A DNA stretch of 10,961 bases from contig DMNE01000140.1 of assembly GCA_003453735.1 (NCBI GenBank), positions 2,002 to 12,962 on the forward strand. Reading direction: 5' to 3'. A program made the translations under genes and the position numbers. Numbering within the stretch: position 1 is the stretch's first letter; each line of letters begins with the position of its first letter. Positions 6,463 through 10,961 of the stretch are shown here, in pieces. The stretch is from Nitrospiraceae bacterium. GTDB taxonomy: Bacteria > Nitrospirota > Thermodesulfovibrionia > Thermodesulfovibrionales > UBA9159. The notes below the pieces were generated by a model, which was not told where the DNA came from, ran no database searches, and was given only the letters and a program-made list of their open reading frames with translations.

Positions 6463-6486
6463 CTGGTAAGACCAATCCTTTACCAG
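6463..6486. promoter_or_regulatory. Perfect dyad CTGGTAA-N10-TTACCAG upstream of the oxidoreductase
   Basis: Seven-base arms (6463-6469 and 6480-6486) are exact complements around a 10-base centre, about 52 bases before the ATG at 6539. Spacing and position suit an operator for a dimeric repressor or activator. No T-run follows. No good -35/-10 pair is evident nearby, so the link to transcription is inferred. Confidence 0.4.
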
Positions 6487-6538
6487 AGCCTCTCGGATAT
6501 CGAGTATTTTATTGAGCACGATGCAAAGGGATAACGTC

Positions 6539-7492
6539 ATGCAGAGTACTATGAAAGCTGCCGTCATTGATAAATATGGCGGAAATGATATGATTGAGGT
6601 CAAGGATGTACTTGTGCCATCGCCTGGACCACATGAAGTGCTTATCAGGGTTCGCGCTGCTGCCATCAATCCACTTGACTGGAAAATTCGTTATGGAGGG
6701 GCAAAGATACTCACGGGAAGCAAATTCCCAAAGATTCTTGGCAGCGAGTGCGCGGGTGAGGTTATGGAAACCGGGAGAAAGGTGAAACACTTCAACAACG
6801 GGGATCAGGTGATCGGCTATCCAGGTATTCGCCGTCTGTCGGCCTTTGCTGAATACGTGTGCGCAAGTGAGCAAACGACGTTTTCCAAGCCAAAGAACAT
6901 AACCTTCGAACAGGCTTCGGCTCTCCCGATTGCCGGTCTTACGGCTCTTCAATCATTGAGAGACCTCGGTCATATCGCACGGGACAGTAGAGTGCTGATC
7001 AATGGAGCTTCAGGTGGTGTAGGGACATTTGCCATTCAGATTGGTAAGATCTTTGAAGCAAACATTACCGCTGTATGTAGCGGCACCAACGCTGACCTCG
7101 TGAAGGGGTTGGGTGCCGACCGCGTGATAGATTATACCCAAAAGGATTTTCTAGAAAGCGGCGAGCACTACGACATTATCTTCGATGCTGTTTCCAAACG
7201 TTCTTTTGGCGAATGCAAGAAAGCGCTGGCTCCAACAGGAATCTATGTAAATACCCTCCCTTCACTATCTGTTCTCCTGAATCAATTTCTTATGGGCTTC
7301 TTCGTGAGGAAAAAGGCCAAGAGCGTAATGGTCAAGCCTAATGCGACAGACATGGAATGGATGAAGATGCAAATCGAAGCGAGGAAGATCAGCATAGTAA
7401 TTGATCGAGTTTATTCCTTGGAACAGGTGTCTGAAGCTCTCGCCTATAGCGAGACAGAAAAAGCGAAAGGGAAGGTCATATTATCGCTCTGA
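6539..7492 (+). CDS. MDR-family NAD(P)H:quinone / alcohol oxidoreductase, zinc-independent
   Basis: A 317-residue cytosolic oxidoreductase of the medium-chain dehydrogenase superfamily, quinone reductase branch. The N-terminal GroES-like domain carries NPLDWK (44-49) and GSECAGEV (68-75). The Rossmann domain carries the nucleotide motif GASGGVG (156-162) followed by a GADRVIDY element. The catalytic and structural zinc ligands of alcohol dehydrogenases are absent, pointing to NADPH-dependent reduction of quinones or enones; the substrate is unknown. The start chosen is ATG 6539, with AAAGGG 8 bases upstream. A TTG at 6512 and ATGs at 6521 and 6551 are alternatives, and the family start MKAAVIDKYG corresponds to 6551. 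Length is normal. It appears monocistronic. Confidence 0.93.
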   Translation: MQSTMKAAVIDKYGGNDMIEVKDVLVPSPGPHEVLIRVRAAAINPLDWKIRYGGAKILTGSKFPKILGSECAGEVMETGRKVKHFNNGDQVIGYPGIRRLSAFAEYVCASEQTTFSKPKNITFEQASALPIAGLTALQSLRDLGHIARDSRVLINGASGGVGTFAIQIGKIFEANITAVCSGTNADLVKGLGADRVIDYTQKDFLESGEHYDIIFDAVSKRSFGECKKALAPTGIYVNTLPSLSVLLNQFLMGFFVRKKAKSVMVKPNATDMEWMKMQIEARKISIVIDRVYSLEQVSEALAYSETEKAKGKVILSL

Positions 7493-7544
7493 TCATCAAA
7501 GAAAGGTCATTTTGCTCCTCTTGTGGTCAACACCCTTGGAAGCC

Positions 7545-7553
7545 TGTTATAAT
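7545..7553 (+). promoter_or_regulatory. Extended -10 promoter (TGTTATAAT)
   Basis: A TGn motif directly followed by TATAAT at 7548-7553, about 60 bases before the PAS gene. No clear -35 at 17 bp, which an extended -10 does not require. Confidence 0.55.
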
Positions 7554-7612
7554 GATGTTGACTACAACTGGACGCCATGAATGATAGAGATTCGTCTTGC
7601 TAGATATGTAAT

Positions 7613-8221
7613 ATGAAGAAGAACAGTGAAACGTCTACAAATGTTTCTATTGATCCTCTTAGCCTTGTCATTATCATAATAGCTTCAATTTTTTTAGCAC
7701 AAGCTTTTGTTGCTCTTGTTTTATCAATTATATCTCCTTTATCGACAGAAAGGTATATGTTTTTGGACGCTGCGATGCTCGCAGTTGTACTATTCCCAGT
7801 GATATATTTTCTTGTATTTAAACCGTTTGCATCCCAAATCAAAGAGCTCAAGAGGTCAAAAGAGGCACTTCATGCCAGCGAGGAGAAGTATCGTTCAATC
7901 GTGGAGACCACCGATGATTCGATATATCTGGTAGATAGAAATTACAGGTATCTTTTTATGAACAAAAAGCATATGACGAGAATGGGTTTTTCCGCAGGGC
8001 AATATGTCGGCCGCAGCTTCAGCGAGTTTCATTCAAGTGAAGAAACAAGAGATTTTATTGAAAAAGTCGACAAGGTATTCGAAGAAGCGAAGTCCGAACA
8101 GCATAAACATAAAAGCGAGAGAGACAATAAGTCTTTTTTACGGACCTTCAGTCCTATTAAAGGACCAGATGGGAAAGTTGTAGCGGTAAGTGTTGTTTCA
8201 AAAAAAACATTACCGAGCTAA
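7613..8221 (+). CDS. Membrane-anchored PAS-domain protein, apparently truncated by frameshift
   Basis: A 202-residue product. Two transmembrane helices (about 16-40 and 50-70) form a hairpin. A short linker helix with the signature SEEKYRSIVE (89-98) leads into a PAS sensor domain (about 90-198: DDSIYLVDRNYRYLFMN, then GKVVAVSVVSK). Proteins of this kind normally continue through an ITELKQTEREK-type helix into a kinase, cyclase or other output. Here the frame changes in an A8 run (8200-8207) and stops within six codons. Beyond it, NITELKQT (8206-8229) is readable in another frame and EREKKLIANFPLDIN (8231-8275) returns to the original one. The output domain is missing. ATG 7613 has no clear ribosome-binding site. 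The ligand is unknown. It may be a non-functional remnant or a short sensor. Confidence 0.8.
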   Translation: MKKNSETSTNVSIDPLSLVIIIIASIFLAQAFVALVLSIISPLSTERYMFLDAAMLAVVLFPVIYFLVFKPFASQIKELKRSKEALHASEEKYRSIVETTDDSIYLVDRNYRYLFMNKKHMTRMGFSAGQYVGRSFSEFHSSEETRDFIEKVDKVFEEAKSEQHKHKSERDNKSFLRTFSPIKGPDGKVVAVSVVSKKTLPS

Positions 8222-8278
8222 AACAGACTGGAGAGAGAAAAAAAACTGATTGCAAACTTTCCGTTGGACATCAACTGA
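8222..8278 (+). pseudogene. Out-of-frame remnant of the PAS protein's linker
   Basis: After the stop at 8219-8221 the sequence still encodes the expected post-PAS helix in pieces: cta-aaa-cag-act gives LKQT in the shifted frame, then gag-aga-gaa onward gives EREKKLIANF in the original frame, with a stop at 8276-8278. One extra base (about 8230) separates the pieces. Nothing resembling an output domain follows in 8279-8353. Confidence 0.55.
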
Positions 8279-8353
8279 GAGCTATGAATTCAAAAATGTC
8301 TTCGCAAATTAACTTTGATCGATTCCCTTGATAAACAATGGACTTTCACCGCC

Positions 8354-9478
8354 TCACTCAAAAATCACATATCTCAGTGCATTTTCAAGCCTTTTCCCCT
8401 TTATGCCGATTTCCTCAAATCTCGAGATATTCCTTTCACGCCGCATTGCGAGTATTTTTTTGACGGTATCTGGTCCAAAACCCGGCACTCGTAACAATGT
8501 TGCCCTGTCAGAACTATTGATTCTGACAGGGTAAAAGTCAGGATGTCTCTCAGCCCATAGTTGCTTGGGGTCCTTGTCAAGTCTCAGCTTACCACTGCCG
8601 TCGACGAGTATATCCTTCCTACTAAACCCGTATTTGCGAACAAGAAAATCGACCTGGTACAGGCGGTGTTCGCGCATAAAATGCTCTCCTGGGTTTGAGA
8701 GAAAGTGCCTTTCTCCGGGAATGTTCGGATCTCCAAGACCTTTTTGATACGCAGAAAAGTAAACCCGTTTAAAACGCAGACGTTCATAGAGATCAAACAC
8801 GGAATCGATAATTTCCGAGTCAGTTTCATCGGATGCCCCGACAATGAATTGCGTGGTGCATTTGACCCGCGAAAGCTTCATGCCCTTTCCCGTGAGCCTG
8901 CTCATCAGTTTCATCGGGCGGACAATGTCTTTCTCGTAATCTTTTTTGCCTGAAAGCATTTCGAAGTGTTTCCCCCCTGGGGTTTCGATGTTCAATGAGA
9001 CAGCGCTTGCCAGAGACAGAGCATCTTCGATAGCAGCATCAGAGGCACCGGGAATAATTTTCAGATGTATGTAGCCCCTGAAATCATGTTTGTATCTAAG
9101 CAGACGGGCGACAGTGTTGATTTTATCCATCGTATAATCAGGGTTATTGATAACTGCGGAACTGAGGAAGAGGCCAAAGACCTCGCCTCTTCTTTTAGAC
9201 TCCAGAAACACACGGGCTATCTCTTCGGGATGAAGCGTGCAGCGCCGCACATTTGTCACGGACCGTAACGGGCAGTATAAGCAATCGTTAGCACAAGCAT
9301 TGGAGAGTAGGGTTTTAAGCAACACCGAATATCCCCCCTGGGGTAGCGTAACAGGATATAGCCACTTACCATCTAACCCTCTTCTGCGGTGGTCATCTTT
9401 GCCGGCACTGCCGCATGCACAAGCCAGATCGTACTGCGAATCCTCTGACAGAACTTTAAGTTTTTCGACGGTATCCAT
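8354..9478 (-). CDS. Putative DNA modification/repair radical SAM protein (UDG-linked family)
   Basis: A 374-residue protein. The radical SAM cluster motif CxxxCxxC is C62-A-N-D-C66-L-Y-C69, so it binds [4Fe-4S] and SAM. The central TIM-barrel-like part includes HLKIIPGASD and SLNIETPGGKH. The last 50 residues form a helix-hairpin-helix (LLRVPGFGPDTVKKIL) followed by a second short helix unit, a DNA-binding element. This is the architecture of the family annotated as putative DNA modification/repair radical SAM (TIGR03916 type), which is typically paired with a uracil-DNA-glycosylase-like gene. That partner is not next to it here. The reaction is not established. Start ATG 9478 is preferred; a TTG at 9481 is adjacent. 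No Shine-Dalgarno is visible, but a -10 box sits 6 bases upstream. Confidence 0.93.
   Translation of the reverse strand: MDTVEKLKVLSEDSQYDLACACGSAGKDDHRRRGLDGKWLYPVTLPQGGYSVLLKTLLSNACANDCLYCPLRSVTNVRRCTLHPEEIARVFLESKRRGEVFGLFLSSAVINNPDYTMDKINTVARLLRYKHDFRGYIHLKIIPGASDAAIEDALSLASAVSLNIETPGGKHFEMLSGKKDYEKDIVRPMKLMSRLTGKGMKLSRVKCTTQFIVGASDETDSEIIDSVFDLYERLRFKRVYFSAYQKGLGDPNIPGERHFLSNPGEHFMREHRLYQVDFLVRKYGFSRKDILVDGSGKLRLDKDPKQLWAERHPDFYPVRINSSDRATLLRVPGFGPDTVKKILAMRRERNISRFEEIGIKGKRLENALRYVIFE
8503..8531. repeat. Perfect 9-bp inverted repeat inside the radical SAM gene
   Basis: CCCTGTCAG (8503-8511) and CTGACAGGG (8523-8531) pair exactly around an 11-base loop, within the codons for the segment just before the helix-hairpin-helix. 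This is the strongest simple hairpin noticed in the window and lies inside coding sequence, about 150 bases from the gene's 3' end. There is no T-run. Confidence 0.6.
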
Positions 9479-9484
9479 CAAGAG

Positions 9485-9493
9485 AGTATATCA
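9485..9493 (-). promoter_or_regulatory. Extended -10 (TGATATACT) giving a leaderless start for the radical SAM gene
   Basis: Read on the minus strand, TGA-TATACT ends at 9485, and the ATG A is at 9478, exactly 7 bases after the -10 box. Transcription would start at the initiation codon. This matches the absence of a ribosome-binding site. The -35 region is poor, as allowed for an extended -10. Confidence 0.5.
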
Positions 9494-9795
9494 CAGCCAC
9501 TCAGAAGCAGGTTAATGTTGAGCTCTCAATCGATAATCTCGGAATTGTCCCGCAATGCGGGGTTCGGTTCGGCCCATCGGCGTCTTGCCAGCGCCATATT
9601 ATCAGCCCTGTGTCGACGCTCCATTTGATCATGACATCCCAGACAATGCATCAATCGTTCTCAAAATGGACACTGTGTTGGGAGCGCTTACTCCACTCTG
9701 GCATCCCGCCCAGGATGGAGAATGCGGCGCCTCTGGCGGTTCAAGTGGACTTTGACCTCACAATCAGAACCGTGCCTGTGCAAGAAACGGCCCGG
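9494..9795. other. Intergenic stretch without a recognisable gene
   Basis: Several short open frames exist on both strands (plus strand from 9555 and 9610; minus strand from about 9631) but none has a ribosome-binding site, and no family is recognised. CCCGC-AAT-GCGGG near 9550 is a small hairpin without a T-run. The stretch may be a degraded gene. Confidence 0.4.
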
Positions 9796-9973
9796 CTACA
9801 ATGGATGAGAGTTATGCTCCGAAGATGTCATAGCAATGCCGGTTAAGCCTGCCGTTGACAAGTCGTGTGCCGTGTCCAACATTTCTCCGAACTCTGGGAC
9901 AACCTCGGAACGCCATCACGGCTATGACAGCGAGGATCACCACCGCGACGATCAGTCTTTTCATCTTCTCCAT
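9796..9973 (-). pseudogene. Small membrane-anchored protein gene with a single-base frameshift
   Basis: ATG at 9973 is preceded by a GAGGGGTGGG purine stretch. It encodes MEKMKRLIVAVVILAVIAVM, a basic start plus one hydrophobic helix (signal peptide or anchor). As written, the frame continues into an Arg/His-rich tail and stops at 9812-9814 (53 residues). If one base is removed in the CC/GG pair at 9907-9908, the frame instead reads EVVPEFGEMLDTAHDLSTAG and on to a stop at 9796-9798 (58 residues). That composition is far more protein-like. I infer a small exported or anchored protein with a recent frameshift or a sequencing error. The family is unknown. Confidence 0.5.
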
Positions 9974-10205
9974 CCCACCCCTCATACACTGTTGTCAAGC
10001 ATCTCTATTTTGGTTTTAAGCAGCACGAAAAGTAAACCACTATCTTCGCAGGTCAGACAACCCCATCTTCTCCTTTCTGAATCCCCCTTGCCAGCCTCAA
10101 GAAGTCCATGTCTCTTTGAAAGCGCCCGGGGCAAGCTGCGCGCTGTTTTGACGAGGGGCGACCTAATAACTTCGTCCGGGAAAAATCCTCGCCGATCTCC
10201 TTTAA
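9974..10205. other. Divergent intergenic region
   Basis: The region between the minus-strand small gene and the plus-strand DUF4019 gene. No gene is supported. A plus-strand ORF at 9836-10261 is Ser/Pro-rich with no start signal and is probably a shadow. Confidence 0.4.
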
Positions 10206-10208
10206 ATG

Positions 10209-10217
10209 TGCTATTAT
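10209..10217 (+). promoter_or_regulatory. Extended -10 promoter (TGCTATTAT) of the DUF4019 gene
   Basis: TGn plus TATTAT (10212-10217) in an AT-rich block, 36 bases before the ATG at 10254. The -35 position (TCGCCG) is not consensus. Confidence 0.5.
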
Positions 10218-10253
10218 ATTTTAATATTGAAACTGTCAAAGGAGGGACTACGA

Positions 10254-10682
10254 ATGAATAGAAGTAAAGGTTTATTCTCGGTAGCATGTGTACTTTTTAT
10301 TCTTTCAAGCTGGATACCAGCGCTTGCAAATGAGATGGCTGAAAAAAAAGCAATTGAGGCTTCCACTACTTGGCTGAAATTAATTGATGACGGTCAATAC
10401 ACAAAAAGCTGGGAAACAGCCGCTGAATTTTTTAAGAATGCTGTTAGTAAGGAACAGTGGAATCAATCACTTAATGCAGCACGAAAATCTTTTGGGAAAG
10501 TCATCAAAAGAAGCGTGAAATCAAAGCAGTACATGACGAGTTTACCGGGAGCACCAAATGGCGAATATGTGGTCGTACAGTATGACAGCTCTTTTGAACA
10601 TAAAGAATCCTCAGTTGAGACTGTTACTGCCATGCTGGATAAGGATGGTAAATGGCGAATAGCCGGCTATTACATCAGATAG
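10254..10682 (+). CDS. Secreted DUF4019 family protein, 142 aa
   Basis: ATG 10254 is chosen because AAAGGAGG (10238-10245) sits 8 bases upstream and a signal peptide begins there. MNRSKGLFSVACVLFILSSW has a basic start and hydrophobic core, with likely cleavage after PALA (about residue 24). The mature part follows the DUF4019 pattern: ASTTWLKLIDDGQYTKSWE, AAEFFKNAVSKEQW, a SLPGAPNGEYVVVQYD stretch, and a closing DGKWRIAGYYIR. The fold is probably a small cone-shaped domain like other NTF2-like or DUF4019 proteins, exported to the periplasm. The function is unknown. It is monocistronic with its own promoter; low GC compared with the upstream spacer. Confidence 0.92.
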   Translation: MNRSKGLFSVACVLFILSSWIPALANEMAEKKAIEASTTWLKLIDDGQYTKSWETAAEFFKNAVSKEQWNQSLNAARKSFGKVIKRSVKSKQYMTSLPGAPNGEYVVVQYDSSFEHKESSVETVTAMLDKDGKWRIAGYYIR

Positions 10683-10690
10683 GGCTGCCG

Positions 10691-10850
10691 CTAAGATGCT
10701 TTGGTCTTCTTATATGAGTGTCTATTGTTGATGACTTTTTCTTCTTTGTACACCGCGTTGTCACTTTTTTTGCCACAAGCCCAAGCTTTCTTTTGAAAAA
10801 TAATAGGCATCGGGAATCTGACCGTCCACGGTTCGCAACTGTTGATATTT
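10691..10850 (-). pseudogene. Decayed minus-strand ORF with a frameshift in a T7/A7 run
   Basis: One minus frame (10850 back to a stop at 10761-10763) reads QQLRTVDGQIPDAYYFSKES then LGLWQKK. A second frame (ATG at 10810 to a stop at 10691-10693) ends SDNAVYKEEKVINNRHSYKK then TKAS. Both look protein-like, and they join smoothly if one A is removed from the run at 10765-10771. The DGxxPDxxYF pattern is faintly reminiscent of the C-terminal tail of integrase-core transposases, but this is weak. No start codon with a ribosome-binding site is seen upstream. Confidence 0.35.
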
Positions 10851-10872
10851 TTATAACAAAATATGCTAGTAT
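10842..10872 (+). promoter_or_regulatory. Promoter at the right end (TTGATA ... TGCTAGTAT)
   Basis: TTGATA (10842-10847), a 19-base spacer and TAGTAT (10867-10872) with TGC directly before it, an extended -10. The predicted start is near 10879, just ahead of a hairpin-rich sequence. Confidence 0.45.
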
Positions 10873-10878
10873 TTAGCT

Positions 10879-10961
10879 TCAGGTCACCCTGCCGCTATCC
10901 GTGAGAAATCGTGGCAGGCATGTCTGGAGCAAGTGGGCAGTGGTTTCCCGGAAGACCCCAG
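10879..10961 (+). ncRNA. Possible structured RNA, cut by window edge (6S-like start?)
   Basis: Directly after the promoter, CCTGCCGC can pair with GTGGCAGG (8 bp with one G-U) around TATCCGTGAGAAATC. Further on, GGG and CCC could close CAGTGGTTT. No ORF with a ribosome-binding site starts here. The opening CCCTGCCG...CCGTGAG is reminiscent of the 5' strand of 6S RNA in Proteobacteria, but only about 80 bases are visible and the 3' half is outside. A riboswitch or untranslated leader is equally possible. Confidence 0.28.

Noticed and set aside
6259..6534. 91-residue ATG ORF before the oxidoreductase
   Set aside because: No ribosome-binding site, and its composition is poor. The overlapping frame ending at 6368 is more protein-like.
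8940..9345. Two copies of CCCCCCTGGGG inside the radical SAM gene
   Set aside because: They encode different, family-conserved residues (TPGG and LPQGG), so the similarity is best explained as coincidence.
1..10961. CRISPR array, prophage or defence cassette
   Set aside because: No regularly spaced repeats, no cas, phage structural, toxin-antitoxin or restriction gene was found on either strand.

Overview
The window is about 11 kb of bacterial DNA of middling GC content. It looks like an accessory region of an environmental, probably anaerobic bacterium of the Desulfobacterota/Nitrospirota type. That placement is an inference from the gene families: a PilZ-PATAN-DnaJ-TPR regulator, a UDG-linked radical SAM protein, a DUF4019 secreted protein, and an IS element carrying a DUF6788 gene. 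No ribosomal or other phylogenetic marker is present to test it.

Layout. Positions 1-529 hold the C-terminal tail of an unrecognised gene, a 44-residue small ORF and a weak terminator-like T-run. Positions 530-2212 encode a large cytoplasmic regulator. It joins a PilZ domain with intact c-di-GMP-binding residues to a PATAN/DUF4388 domain, a J domain with its HPD motif and TPR repeats. Positions 2318-2935 look like the 5' half (domains I to IV) of a group II intron, without a reverse transcriptase or a recognisable domain V. An insertion sequence abuts it at 2936-4959. This IS has 14-bp perfect terminal inverted repeats, CTAG on both sides, a DUF6788 gene on an apparently leaderless transcript and a DDE transposase. 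To its right, a perfect CRP/FNR-type palindrome and a TATAAT box precede a gene for an unrecognised zinc-ribbon protein (5174-5752).

Positions 5753-6538 are mostly non-coding, with a coding-like fragment that has lost its start. Then come an MDR-family quinone/alcohol oxidoreductase preceded by a perfect 7-bp dyad, a membrane-anchored PAS protein that appears truncated by frameshift, and, on the minus strand, a UDG-linked radical SAM protein with a likely leaderless start. The right end carries a frameshifted small membrane-anchored protein, a secreted DUF4019 protein, a decayed minus-strand ORF and, cut by the window edge, a promoter followed by a possible structured RNA.

The genes do not form one operon. 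Most have their own promoter-like signals and long spacers. The mixture of regulators (c-di-GMP, PAS, CRP/FNR site), mobile-element debris and frameshifted small genes suggests a decaying accessory stretch. Three separate frameshifts involve one or two bases, two of them at A/T homopolymers, so sequencing or assembly error must also be considered. I do not see a convincing novel multi-gene system. The best leads are the regulator fusion, the IS promoter-operator layout, the intron/IS junction, the CRP-type site with its unknown zinc-ribbon target, and the possible RNA at the right edge.
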